Below, in pieces: positions 46,286 to 58,200 of a stretch of 64,000 bases of DNA; the first letter of the stretch is position 1; each line of letters begins with the position of its first letter. The position numbers and the translations under genes are program-made. The notes below the pieces were generated by a model. It saw nothing but the letters and a program-made list of their open reading frames with translations, was not told where the DNA came from and ran no database searches. This DNA is from Nautilus pompilius. Lineage: Eukaryota > Mollusca > Cephalopoda > Nautilida > Nautilidae. Location of the stretch: contig JACATO010001576.1 in assembly GCA_018389105.1 (NCBI GenBank), forward strand, positions 1 to 64,000. The letters run 5' to 3'.

Positions 46286-48753
46286 TACCAACTTTAGCAG
46301 GCACATTTATCCGCTTCGACGCCTAGCTATGGCTAGACATCACTGCTCGTCAGTCATTCATCGTCAAAGCGCCATACTCCCAATGTTTGATAATTCCAGA
46401 ACCTGGATATCCGTGACAGATTTTGAGCCTATATTAACCATTGATATGCAATAAAGCAATCGCCAGCAAGGATTGGATTGTGTGGGTACGCCCATCACGG
46501 AGACCAACAGTCGCACGCAGAGCTTAAAACGAAAGTAGAACAATCACATGACTCAAGCACTGGGCTGACAAAGAGCTGAACGATCACGCGACACGTACAC
46601 TGTCAAGATGACAGTGAATAGTCGTACAAGAGGCGCCATAAAAATATCTCCATATTTGTTTTTGGTGATCCAAGCGGCAGATGGCTTCGTGAGAATTCTG
46701 AGGCTCAGTGTAGCTTTTTACTACCAAACTGATTGTCAGCGACATCTGGCCGTTAATACGCACACTAAGTTCCAGAGTTTTATGTTTCGTCTGTCACTTG
46801 GAATCGTTAATTGAAACATTAAAAATAATTATAATAAGTCCTTGAGTGCATTAAGCAATAAGAGAAAGTCATTCAAAAATAAACCAAGCGAGTTTGCCAA
46901 GAAACTACGCATAACTGCCAAGATAAAAAAAATAAGCCTAGTTACCGGATGCTAAGATGTTTTTTTTTAAAAAAAAAATATCCAAAACCTGAAACCTTTT
47001 AAGTGTATGTTATCAATAAAGCATTTCACCCCCTTCCCAATCCCTCTACAGTTAAATTAAGCTCGATTCTTCAGCCCAGCAAAATTTTGCTCAAGCATAT
47101 TCAAGAATTACAGAACGTTGACCGATCTTTGCCCAAGAGTTCTGAATAGCTCTAGCTCTCAGTGCACTGCACCAAACTGTTTCTGTTTCATTCTTTTGAG
47201 ACTTACAGGGCCAGGGAAGATTCCATCTCTTTCCAAAACGTTCGCCCCTGTGTTCTGCTAATCTTAACAGTGGTCCGTAGCTTCCACTGGTGGATTAAAG
47301 CTGGGTTAGCCGAACAATCGCTTATATTAAACGGCAACCAAATTCTGGAAGATATCGGAAATTTCTTTACTCATTTTTTAAAAGAAAGGTTTGCTTGATG
47401 AAAACATCGCAGATGGCATGGCCAACTGTAGATATTTAATAGATCAGAGTTACAGAAGAAAACGATGCTATAAACCGAGGTCAGCAACTACCAAAGTTCT
47501 GTTACGCGTGATTGCACGTTACCGATCGGCTAAGCATATTTCTGACGCCAGATCTTATTTTGAAGTTTAGCCATTTGCACCCGGCTAATATTGACAATTC
47601 TGGCAACCCTTGCCGGTTCAGTTAGCAAGTCGTATTCTTGGTTCCAAGTGATTTCTTGACCGTCAGAATGACTACAAAGAAGCGTTTAAACTTCAGAAAA
47701 AACATGCGTGAAAATTTCCACTGACAAAGTGATAGCTCACGAGCAGTGTCCAAACATTACAAATTAATGTAGTGGCGCCGTCTATTGGTCATTATGTGAA
47801 TTAGATCGTTACAATCTCTTTTGTCGTCATTTATATCAGTTCGAAAGTTATGTAGAAAGAATTGTTGTTTTTCTATTGTTTATATTCGTATTTTGTTCTG
47901 TTTGTTTATGTTACTGGTTTATTTTTCATCTTCTGTTTATTTATTTATTTATTTTTGAAAAATATTAATCTTATTTCCGTATATTTATTTGTGAGGTTAC
48001 CGATATATTGCTTGGTCTGTTTTTGGTATTCTTCTTGTTCGTCCCGATAAAATGGTTCTTCCTGACAGAGTTTTTAACAACTGGGATAGCAACGGAGTAG
48101 ATGCAATTCGTTTTAATTTTTCGGGTAAAAAACGATAACCTTATGGAAACAGAGCGACATCTAGTTTCCGGGTAAGTTCGACAACTCGGGGGGTAACTTA
48201 CTGGTGAAACTAAACACATCGAGATATAAACCAAGTCGACTGACTAAAGGCTATCATGTCCACGTATTCGTTTACTTTCTTAATCGCAAGGGTATATATA
48301 TATATGTGTGTGTATATACTAGAGAAGAAAATAAAGATAATTCTGTCTTGTGGTTTCAGCAGCCCTTTGTTTACCGAATGCTGACATCCTTTTGAGGGAC
48401 GACTGTACAAATAGCGGAAGTCCGTTTGTCGGAACTGTCCGGGGGCAGTGCGGCGCGTGATGCCTCTGAGGTCCGCTCTGATCCTCGTGTTTATCATAAA
48501 GAAGAAACGATAATTACTCTCGCTGCTGATAAAGAGCTGAGGAAGTTTAAACCACCGAGGCACAGAAATACTGGACGGATTTATGCATTGATAGGATAGA
48601 AGAACAGAAAAAAAAATTAGGAAAAGAATTGGCAAAATTCCCTGAAACAATTTGTACATATTTGGTGTTGTTGTTTTTGGCTGTAAGTCCCGCTAACCTG
48701 AACCTCGCTGGCACGAAGAGTTTGCTTGTTTATATATATATATATATACTTAG

Positions 48754-48755
<2 letters not shown>
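46286..48755. other. Unique intergenic DNA
   Basis: No gene is recognised. A T9A10 homopolymer junction is at 46960-46978. Frames at 46608-46814 and 48210-48659 match nothing I know. Confidence 0.45.
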
Positions 48756-48814
<59 letters not shown>

Positions 48815-48840
48815 CCCCTCCCTCCCTCCCTCTCTCTCTA
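48756..48840. repeat. (CT)n microsatellite with CCCT end
   Basis: A CT tract changing to CCCTCCCTCCC, preceded by (TA)n at 48731-48748. Confidence 0.95.
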
Positions 48841-48970
48841 TCTTCTCCAGTAAAAAGCGAACGTTTAGGAAGCTTTATGAATTACGTCGTTCACAAAAAG
48901 AGATTGAAATTGTCGCATTTTCGCTTACAGATATTTGTATCTTAGCCCACAACAAAGCTATAGTTACATT

Positions 48971-49312
48971 TACCGCATTAACACATGCCCGTCCGGCAGG
49001 CGTTAACTCTGTGGTTTTACTTACCACATTAACACATGCCCGTCCGGCAGGCGTTAACTCTGTGGTTTTACTTACCACATTAACACATGCCCGTCCGGCA
49101 GGCGTTAACTCTGTGGTTTTACTTACCACATTAACACATGCCCGTCCGGCAGGCGTTGACTCTGTGGTTTTACTTACCACATTAACACATGCCCGTCCGG
49201 CAGGCGTTAACTCTGTGGTTTTACTTACCACATTAACACATGCCCGTCCGGCAGGCGTTGACTCTGTAGTTTCGTTTACCTCATTAACACTTGCACGTCC
49301 GACAGGAACAGA
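48971..49312. repeat. 51-bp minisatellite, 7 copies
   Basis: CATTAACAC starts copies at 48976, 49027, 49078, 49129, 49180, 49231 and 49282, exactly 51 apart. The unit includes GCCCGTCCGGCAGGCGTT and GTGGTTTTACTTACC. The first six are nearly identical (GTTAACTCT versus GTTGACTCT) and the last is diverged. The multiple-of-three unit holds a plus frame (48726-49364) and a minus frame (48875-49231) open. No protein is inferred. Confidence 0.97.
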
Positions 49313-50634
49313 AAGTTGGCAGATACCGTCATGTTTCCTGCATGGTTTCTTTTTTCTACTTTAGTTTTTGAGATTAATTTTCTTGTATTTTGTTTGTTTA
49401 TTTATTTTGTTTGTTTGTTATTACAGAATAAAATTAATATTACAAAGAAACGAACATAATTTCTTATCTAATTAGTAAAAATACCATTAACGTTTCTAAG
49501 AATTATGGCGTACTTACATCATTAAATAGTTTGCCTGATTTTATCAATGGAATATTTTTTATTCAGCAAATTCGCAAATTAAAGAGTCTACATAGAATAT
49601 TGGTCAAGTGGTCACCCAAACGCTAAGAAAGAGCAAAAAGGACAAACAAATCTAGTAATTTTTGTTTTGGTAGAGTTCCTTTTTTCAAATGTGACAACGT
49701 GCATTTTTCCACCTCAGCACATTAGTGATATGTGCAGCTTGCTCAACTACACCCACACTCACACAGTTACATAACAACCACCCACACTCACACTCACACA
49801 ACAATCCCCCTCACTCACACACGAGTTTTCACTAATGTCTCCTCGTCTATGCTGGATGAATTAGTCTATTGGCAACAGCTCGGTAGAGTAGATAAGAACT
49901 TTCCCAGAACAAACTATACATTTGATTAAAAAGAACATTGTAATTGTCTCAACATGGGTACAGTGGAATATAAAACATCACAATATTTCAAGATAGATCC
50001 AGTCTTTTGTTCATTTTCAACTGAATTCAGAAATCACAGTTATCTATAAGGAATGCCTATCTTAACCCTTAAAACGTTTATACTTCCGGGTTTTACTGAT
50101 TTCCACATGCTCACCAGACGGTGATTTTAGTGAGGACATTTTGTCCCTTTCACATTTAGTTATCTTTAAAATTTGTTTTTGCCTTTTGTTATCATAGAGC
50201 CCCGAGAAAAACACTAGTCCAGTTCGGACGCCGAAATTATAAGCCACGTGGCTTTCATCTCCGATAATTGGCTACACATGGAAGCGCCCCCTGTTGTCGC
50301 CCCACCCCCCGAGAAGCCACATTTAATTGTATTCTTTGCTGTTTTTGCTTTTCAAAAGAGCAACGTATCATCTTTAAAAACAACGGCATTAGATAACTGG
50401 TGAGGCGACCTTCAGGGTGAATGGTTCACGCCCTGCCAAGTTCGCTTTCCTTGCTTGCATCTCTCCTGCCTCATCTGCTCGGTCTTTGCGTCCACTCTCC
50501 GATGAACCGATCCTTTTGCATCTTGATATCGAACAGTTCAATTAGTTCTATTTGATCGATCTTGAGATGAACGACCGCCAAAAATAATGCTGCTTAACGT
50601 AACGTACGGTACGAATCGCTCTCGACGTTTACAC
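49313..50634. other. Unique DNA with CACACT-rich stretch and CTCF-like site
   Basis: A cryptic CACACT microsatellite occupies about 49747-49822. AAGCGCCCCCTGTTGTCGCC at 50282-50301 resembles the reverse complement of the animal CTCF core (AGCGCCCCCTGGTGG). No gene recognised. Confidence 0.4.
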
Positions 50635-51325
50635 TGGCGCTCATAAAGATACACATACAATCACGCTCATAAATCTAAACATACACTGTCGCTCATAAAT
50701 ATACACATACAATCACGCTCATAGATCTACTTACAATGGCGCTCATAAATCTAGACATACACTGTCTCTCATAGATCTACAATTACAGTGGCGCTCATAA
50801 ATATACAATTACAATAGCGCTCATGGACCTACACTTACAGTGGCGCTCATAAATTTAGACATACACTGGCGCTCATAGATCTACAATTACAGTGGCGCTC
50901 ATAGATCTACAATTACAGTGGCGCTCATAAATTTAGACATACACTGGCGCTCATAGATCTACAATTACAGTGGCGCTCATAGATCTACAATTACAGTGGC
51001 GCTCATAAATATACACTTACAATAGCGCTCATGGACCTACACTTACAGTGGCGCTCATAAATTAGACATTACACTCGGCTCATAGATCTACATTACAGTG
51101 GGCGCTCATAGATCTACAATTACAGTGGCGCTCATAAATATACACTTACAATAGCGCTCATGGACCTACACTTACAGTGGCGCTCATAAATTTAGACATA
51201 CACTCGCGCTCATAGATCTACAATTACAGTGGCGCTTATAAATATACACATACATCCACGCTCATAATTCTAGAAATACACCGACGCACATAAATCTAGA
51301 CATACACTGACGCTCATAATTCTAC
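50635..51325. repeat. 26-bp minisatellite, about 26 copies
   Basis: Two main unit types alternate: TGGCGCTCATAGATCTACAA plus TTACAG, and TGGCGCTCATAAATTTAGAC plus ATACAC. The variant TCATGGACCT recurs at 50821, 51031 and 51159, near multiples of the unit, which shows block duplication. Copies diverge toward both ends. Not coding. Confidence 0.97.
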
Positions 51326-51689
51326 TCAACAACAAAATAAATCATCACACTCTTAAAAAGAATAAGAATATTTTGATGGGGGAAGGTTTGGATGACAAAC
51401 GTTCGGGCTACAGACGGCCGACACTAATGCATCATTTAAAATAATTCTGATATTATTTAATCAAGCGATTTTCTGTATTTAATGAAGTTTGCTACTTTAT
51501 TACCATCCTGCAGTTGCATCTCCACGAACAACTACTACGATAATGATGCTGAGTACAAAACATTCACGTATCCCCATACGGGAATCTAACCCGGGTCCAT
51601 CCTCCGGTCAGCCAGACGAAAGGACCTCGATTTATTTTCCACCAGAACATTAACCCTTCGCCCGCTGCTCGGAAACTTTGCCTTTACTT
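51326..51689. other. Unique DNA with a weak B-box-like site
   Basis: On the minus strand GGGTTAGATTCCCG (plus 51577-51590) is a near match to a tRNA B box within otherwise unremarkable sequence. No A box was convincing. Confidence 0.3.
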
Positions 51690-52182
51690 AATCTCATCAC
51701 TTAATTCCGATTCGAAGGCTTCGTAGCCGGTGTGCGAAGTTCAGGAGAGACCGCGCCGATCTGTCAGTAGGCAAATTACCCGCGTTAACCCTCTTGCACA
51801 CCTTGATTTTACTTTCTGGGCCTCTCCTCGCGATTTGTGTGCGTGGGGGGGGGCACACGCGAGGATACTCCCGCGAACTGATCGTTTGGCGGGAGATATT
51901 AGCGCAGGGCCCGAGACGTAGCCAAACGTGGGCCATGTGTTTTCCGCGCCGCTCGGCGATTATCGAACAATCCACAGTTTATCGACGCAGTAAAAGCCCT
52001 GGGGCGTGTACTATCAAACGTACATCTGCCGCCATAAGGGGTTTTGGAGCCAGGTTCCGTCGTCTGCATACTCTCTGTTCATCTCTGGCTGCGCACCCTT
52101 CCCTCCCCCCACTACTGGAGCGTTTCGCCGAAAGAACGGGGCCATCATGTTTAACTCATGCTGTGTATAGACGAGAGGCTCA
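51690..52182. other. CpG-rich block
   Basis: CpG and GC rise and a plus frame of 158 codons (51794-52270) is open, extending into the 93-bp duplication. No domain recognised. It could be a promoter-proximal region. Confidence 0.25.
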
Positions 52183-52369
52183 ACTAATTGGACCGTCCGT
52201 CCTCCTTTATATTACCCGCGGCGCCGCCTGGCGGGCGTTTTCGGAGAAGGGAAGCGATGTCGCTGATTAGTTGTTACTAATTGGACCGTTCCGTCCTCCT
52301 TTATATTACCCGCGGCGCCGCCTGGCGGGCGTTTTCGGAGAAGGGAAGCGATGTCGCTGATTAGTTGTT
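52183..52369. repeat. 93-bp tandem duplication
   Basis: ACTAATTGGACCG starts copies at 52183 and 52276. Each contains ACCCGCGGCGCCGCCTGGCG and ends GATGTCGCTGATTAGTTGTT. The only difference I see is one extra T in copy 2 (CCGTTCCGTC). The near identity implies a very recent event or an assembly artefact. Confidence 0.97.
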
Positions 52370-53480
52370 CTTCTTTCTGGTTCTCCGGCCGTTTGTTCAT
52401 CTCCGTTCTCAAGACTACGAGCTGTTTATTACCAGGAACAAAAGCCTCTTAATTGCAATAGAAAACAAATCATTACGCAGTATCGATCCCGGAGAGCAAA
52501 AGATCCGACCACCTGACAGCCAGCAAACAAGGCAATCGAGAAAATCAGTTTTTAACCCGAATCCCGGTCCGCCTACAGCCGTAGCCAAGGGTTTAACAAC
52601 ATCCTAACAATTACAAAGTCTGTCCTCAAGCCACGCTCAGCACAGCTCGACACTGTACCAGTGGCCAGTTCGAATAGTGTCCTCGTGACCTACGTCTCTT
52701 TGGAAATCATGAGATTCCAAAATTCTTTACTTTAGGTCATTTTCCCCGTTAAGTAAGTAAAAAACCACCAAGCGGGTATCCACACCAACAACGTCGACGT
52801 AATACTATTATGCAAATTCAGCACGTTTAATTCGACTCTATCAAGCAAAGTTAGAAACTTTTAGGACGATTGAGAATGTTTGACCACGGCCGTACATCTG
52901 GCATTTAAATAATAGTATTCTGCTGCAAATCAATGCAGTAATTCGAAGCGAGACGTGACCTTTAGCTAAAATCTATAATAGATACAAATGCCAAACAAAA
53001 GCCTATTATATTTTGATTTACCAACCTTACTTTTGTAAATGCCACCGGAGAGGGAACGAGATGGCAAACGCGTCAGTTATACCTAACGACACTCGTCGCG
53101 GCCTTCTTCTTTTTCAACGACGCAATCGGTTTATGTCATTTCACTTCCCCTGTTCCACAAATCCAGAGCTAATTATTTGATTTCATTATTAGCAAAAGGT
53201 AGAGGCAAGACGTTGATGGAGTTCTGGGCATCCATCAAGGACCTCTGCAGCTACGTGTTCGGTTGCCGGCTCTACTGATGACAAATGGTTTTGCTGATAT
53301 CGGGCTTTATCTGAGGAGCTCACTCGTTGCTCCAAGTCCCACTAGATCGGTTAATACCAGCAGCACGGCTTTTAAGTAGAGCTTGGTGCTGCTGCATCTA
53401 AACTACTTAACTTTGCTATTCCTTGAGTGCCGCGAACGGATTGATCAAGAAAACGATATAACACACACCTACACACACAC
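52370..53480. other. Unique intergenic DNA
   Basis: GC-rich to about 52600, then AT-rich. No recognised gene. Confidence 0.45.
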
Positions 53481-53938
53481 ACTCTCTCTCTGTTTGTACT
53501 GACGTCACATCTCTCTGTGTTGACGTCACCCTCCATCCCTCTCTCTCTGTGTGACGTCACCTCCATCCCTCTCTTCTGTGCTGACGTCAATCTCACTGTG
53601 TTGAGCCACCCTCCATGCCTCTCTCTGTGTGCTGACGTCACTCTCTGTTTGACGTCACCTCCATCCCTCTCTCTGTGTTGCTGATGTCACATCTCTCTGT
53701 GTGACGTCACCCTCCATCCCTCTCTCTGTGTGCTGACGTCACATCTCTCTGTGTTGACGTCACCCTCCATCCCTCCCTCTCTGTGTTGCTGACGTCACAT
53801 CTCTCTGTGTTGACGTCACCCTCCATCCCTCTCTCTGTGTGTGCTGACGTCACATCTCTCTGTGTTGACGCCACCCTCCATCCCTCTCTCTCTGTGTGCT
53901 GACGTCACCTCCCCCCGTCTCTCTCTCTCTCTCTCTCA
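53481..53938. repeat. CT/GT-rich array carrying 13 perfect TGACGTCA sites
   Basis: Irregular units of about 21-55 bases alternate CATCTCTCTGTGT, TGACGTCA, CCCTCCATCCCTCTCTCTGT and GTGCTGACGTCA. Perfect octamers start at 53500, 53521, 53552, 53582, 53633, 53650, 53702, 53734, 53755, 53790, 53811, 53845 and 53900. Degenerate ones are TGATGTCA at about 53683 and TGACGCCA at about 53866. The octamer is the palindromic cAMP-response element bound by CREB/ATF proteins. Whether it is bound here is unknown. The GTACTGACGTCA at 53497 links this array to those at 3.9 and 60.3 kb. Confidence 0.93.
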
Positions 53939-54640
53939 TCAGATAAGAAGATCCTTTGCTTCTGGTTTTCAAAGTTACCTACAGTTCTTTTAAATTCCAG
54001 TTTGTTTTTTTGATTTTTTTTTAAATAACACACAGCGAGTCACAATATAACTTTTTTTTCCCGTAATTAAATGTATTTGTGTAATAAATGTTATTCGCAG
54101 CCTAAAAGATATGTGACATCACTAGATTATATTTTTTACAGACATAGGGAAAAAACACGATCAGAGTCCGTGTAATGAAGTGCGAGCTCACTAATGATGT
54201 AATTAAATTATTATTTATGCAAAACATTTTGTTGTAGACAGTTATATATATATATTTTAATTTCTGGAAAAGGATTCCTAATGAAATAGTTCTAAAATTT
54301 GTTTTAATATATTTCTACGTCAGATTTCCTTTAAGAAATAAGTTTAGCTGAAACAGCTGGAATATTTTACGTGCATTCAGCTTTTTTTATAATTGCTAAG
54401 TCGGAGGAAAACAAAGCACTTTTCCTGAAACGTATTCATGTAAATTAGGTGTTTCTTTTTTATTTTTTCTTCTGCTTATTATAATTCTTTTCTGGGCCTT
54501 CCGCCTCCTGTACCCTGCAGCGCCCCCTGTCTGGTCGCTCGCAGCTGAAGCATAGAGAAGCAGTGGTTTCGATATTTTGTTGTCATGGATGGATGGAACT
54601 AAATAAACAGCTTTGTCAACTTGATTTTAATCGATAAACG
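53939..54640. other. AT-rich unique DNA with a CTCF-like site
   Basis: CAGCGCCCCCTGTCTGGTC at 54518-54536 resembles the reverse complement of the CTCF core. Otherwise AT-rich sequence without a recognised gene. Confidence 0.4.
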
Positions 54641-54649
54641 CGGCCGCCC

Positions 54650-54735
54650 GATCAGGCTGTCATGGCGCAGGGTTAAGAGTTTCGGTTTCCTGACAGTTCA
54701 TGACTTCGAACTGTGTGTATTTTGGATGCCTCTAT
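54650..54735 (+). mobile_element. tRNA-like SINE head
   Basis: GGCGCAGGGTTAAGAG within TCATGGCGCAGGG (54660-54679) is a good Pol III A box, and GACTTCGAACT (about 54702-54712) about 40 bases later is a usable B box. That spacing is typical of tRNAs and tRNA-derived SINEs. The arms do not fold into a full cloverleaf by eye, so I call a SINE head rather than a tRNA gene. The 3' limit of the element is not visible. Confidence 0.5.
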
Positions 54736-55275
54736 TTCTTTAACTCGGGTTTCAGCAGGCAAAATTATCAGATTGATCCAGGATGATGATGGGGGGACTT
54801 TAAATTAAAATAAATGTAGCTAAACTATCAAGCAGGGTGCAGTGGTGAGAAGCAGTTTCTTTGTTCATCACAGGTTCGCTGATGACTGTAACATTCTGCT
54901 GGCAGACGTCGAGACTTCTATCGGCTTTAAACTCTTCTCGAGTCTGGGAGGTTTCTATGAACTGAGACCAACCTTTAGACCGGTCCCCACGCTGGCGGAA
55001 CCCAGCTCGCACCCGCGCCAATCGCCTCGTCCGAGCGGGCTAAACCGGGCGAGGGTACCCGGTGGGCAGATTTCCACCGCTGGGACTCGCCCGGTCCTTT
55101 CCAGCGTGTGGAGACTGCGTCAGATGGCGAACACGTGACATCCAAACGGCGTGATGAGGGTTCAGGGCGGTGCAAGAATGTTTTCAGCTCGCTCTCCGGT
55201 CATCCGCCGCAGCCTCGTTACCGCCTCGAACGTCTCGTGCCGCCGGATAGAGGTCCACTAAGTAAGATGGGCGCG
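54736..55275. other. Intergenic, CpG-rich from about 54960
   Basis: A plus frame (54842-55138) contains FADDCNILLAD, which superficially resembles the reverse transcriptase YADD box, but no other RT block flanks it. A second plus frame (55108-55503) has no known motif. Confidence 0.3.
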
Positions 55276-58200
55276 GGACACCCGGCACAACTCCGTCCTA
55301 TACCTTCATCCTTCCCTAACGCACAAATACCCGAGTTTACCAGCCACCCGAAGCGCCATGGACGAGCTCAGCCAACTGCCACGACAAACAACCAAGAATA
55401 TTCTGTTGTGACAGTGCAGACTTTCATTTCGCTTTATCCATTCTATTGCGTTGCTGACTTTCCAGAAAAAAGCATCTACTTTCGCTTTTCAAACTACGAG
55501 TAGTAGAGATCTACACTTGTCTATTTGAAAGAATTTTCAACAAAGCTATACTATAAATTTAAGATATATATATTAATTAAGATCAAAATAATCTTTCATC
55601 TGAAAGATGAGTTTACATTTGTTGAACATTATTTTAATTATATTTTTAAATACTTAAAATAATAGAATATTTTCTTTGTCAGAAAGTATCCTTCAATAAG
55701 ACATTCAAATTGAAGTTTTCTTTTGTTTTTTTGATTTACTGATTCCTTGTAGTTAACCGTTCGCAATTCTCTGTGCCGGAGGGAATTCCAACAATAAAAA
55801 CATAATTGCTGATCAAAATCCCAAGACATGATTGCAGTAGGTAGGTTGCGGACTGATTTCTTATTTTTATCTTGCAGTGTAGTGAAGTCATCTAGATTAT
55901 CCTCTGAAGTATAAACTAGCGATCAAACTTACAATGGCAATGGCAAGAAACAGTCAGCCAGCCTTTCTCTGTGTTTAGATTTCCAGGAAAAAAAAACAAA
56001 CAAGAAACAACAACAACAACAACAGTACTTTGACTGAGATAATATCATATTTCATGGCGCACAAACTGAGACAGGAACATCTGATAACCGACTTTGCAGA
56101 ATGTCTCTCTGGTACCGTTTTATTAGAAAGCCAATAAAGTCAAATAAATTAGTAAATGAGGCGATAGAAGGACAACAAATTGCATCTCCCTACTTCAATG
56201 AAACTCGTGAATGCTCGGTCGGACCCTGCAAGGACTTTAACATCAACGCTAGCATACTACGAGATTATGAAATAGTTTGACACGAACGACGCAAATCTGT
56301 CCACCATGATCTCTGTATTCTATGTTTGCGATAAGAACTAGGCCCGTGAGGAAAAGAAAGCACCCAAAACCAGAATACGCCAGCAGATCTCAGATTGTCA
56401 CGTGATTGCCGTGTCAAATGGCTCCATCGTAGATCGTGAGCAGCGCAGCTATAAAAAGAAGTGAAGGAGGCAATAATATACGGGCGCTGCAGACTCCGCC
56501 CTTAAATTTGAGATCAGGGTTATCTGGGTACCCTTGTTAACTGACAGAAGGGTTCGAATTTGGCTCTGTAAATAGAACAAGGGGCCAGAAAGGAGCGTGA
56601 TAACAGCTTCATATAAGACCAACACCAATATCTGCGGCCCTTCTCAGGATTAACCCCCAACCCAGTGAAGTTACCAACTAGTTTCAGTTCTGACGATGTG
56701 ACGGGGAAGACCCTAAACCAACCCTCTTTTCTTACTATGATCAGCTCGCCGCCGAAAGCTCTCGGCTTTTACCTTGGTCCACTGATGGTAAAAAAAAAAT
56801 AACTGTAGAGTTTCAGTTTATTGCTATTCGTCCGTCGTTCGAATGCAGAATCGGTTCTGTTCAGTTTAATGTTAGTGCGTATATGCGATGAGCAGAACTT
56901 GCGAAAATATTGAATCATTTCTCTAGCCTATACCGCATCGTTTGGTTGCTCCGGAACACAATCAATATCTCCGCCTAGCTGGTTATATTCCACTTATTTA
57001 TGCCATTCGTCTGCAAAACAATCATCGATGCTGTACAAACATCTGTTCCAGTATTTTTTTTAAAAAAAAACAAAAAAACAAAACAGGTGCGCCTTGTCCA
57101 CTTCCGGCGTAGCCATTGATTCTTTTCCAGTTTCCCTCTTCCCTGACACAGTTCTAGCAGGTGTGTGTTTGGTTTGGCTATTACACTCTATGCGAGCATG
57201 GCGACAGGGTTGGTTAGTTTAGACTATCGAGGGAAAGGTAAACGACGGATCATCTCTTTGTAAGTGAAAGTAGAGTCTATAAGGAGTGTAAATTGCAGAC
57301 GGCGGTGACATCTTTTACGCATTTTCATGGGAGAAGTTTAGCTCTCAGAATTCCTCTTAAAATAAAAAAGGTGGATGTTTCAGAAATTTTATGCAGGTAT
57401 ACTCATTTATTTATTTATTTTAATTAACAGAAAATGTTTCCAACAATTTGAGGGACATTTGCAAAAATTCGTGACTGGGGGCTTGCGGTTCCTTAAGCTG
57501 CTATCTAAAATCGAACTCCGTTCTGGTAATATCGATCTTTCGCTGATGATGTCGTTTCGGTTCCCAATGCGGAGCGACGATTGGTTTCACGTGTAATACT
57601 CAACACAAGTTTCTCGAATTCTAATCGATGTATCCCGCCACAAGAGTCTAGGAGTGGAGAGTTCAGGCAGGGACTCTCGGTGGGACTGCAAACGCACTGT
57701 TGAACTGGAAGAACCCGAGCGGGGGAGGTGGGAAAATATGCCACTAAAAAAAGGGGGAAAACATTTTCTGAACTTTTATCAGTTGCAATTTAAAAAAAAT
57801 TTTTTTAAAGAAACTCAAAAACTTTTTCACGTGGATTTTTTTTTTTTCTGATGAAATGAAAGACGAACCAATCGCTGTTTTCAAAGCAACCTGTCGCGGT
57901 GAAGCTGCAGCTTAAACACGAATGATGTCACAAAGTTCATCACGAGCTATCTCCCCGATGACTGATGTTTCCCAAATAAAAGATTTTCATTCAGAATCTA
58001 CTTGATTTCAGCAATGGCTCTTCATATTAAAGTTAGTTTAGATGCATTACGTAGAAATGAGAATTGTTGTCATACGAAGGAACAATCTATGATACAGATA
58101 TTACATATATATATATATACATATATAACAATTTTCAAAGTGAGATGTACATTACTAATATTTGTAATTACGTTTCACTATTAAAGTTACTCATCGCAAG

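Noticed and set aside
48726..49364. 212-residue protein with 17-residue repeats
   Set aside because: It starts inside TA and CT microsatellites and then follows the 51-bp array, and the opposite strand is equally open.
54650..54735. Functional tRNA gene
   Set aside because: A and B boxes are present but acceptor and anticodon arms do not pair convincingly, so a SINE head is more likely.
54842..55138. Reverse transcriptase fragment (FADD box)
   Set aside because: Only one short box resembles RT, and no other RT, endonuclease or target-site signal is present nearby.
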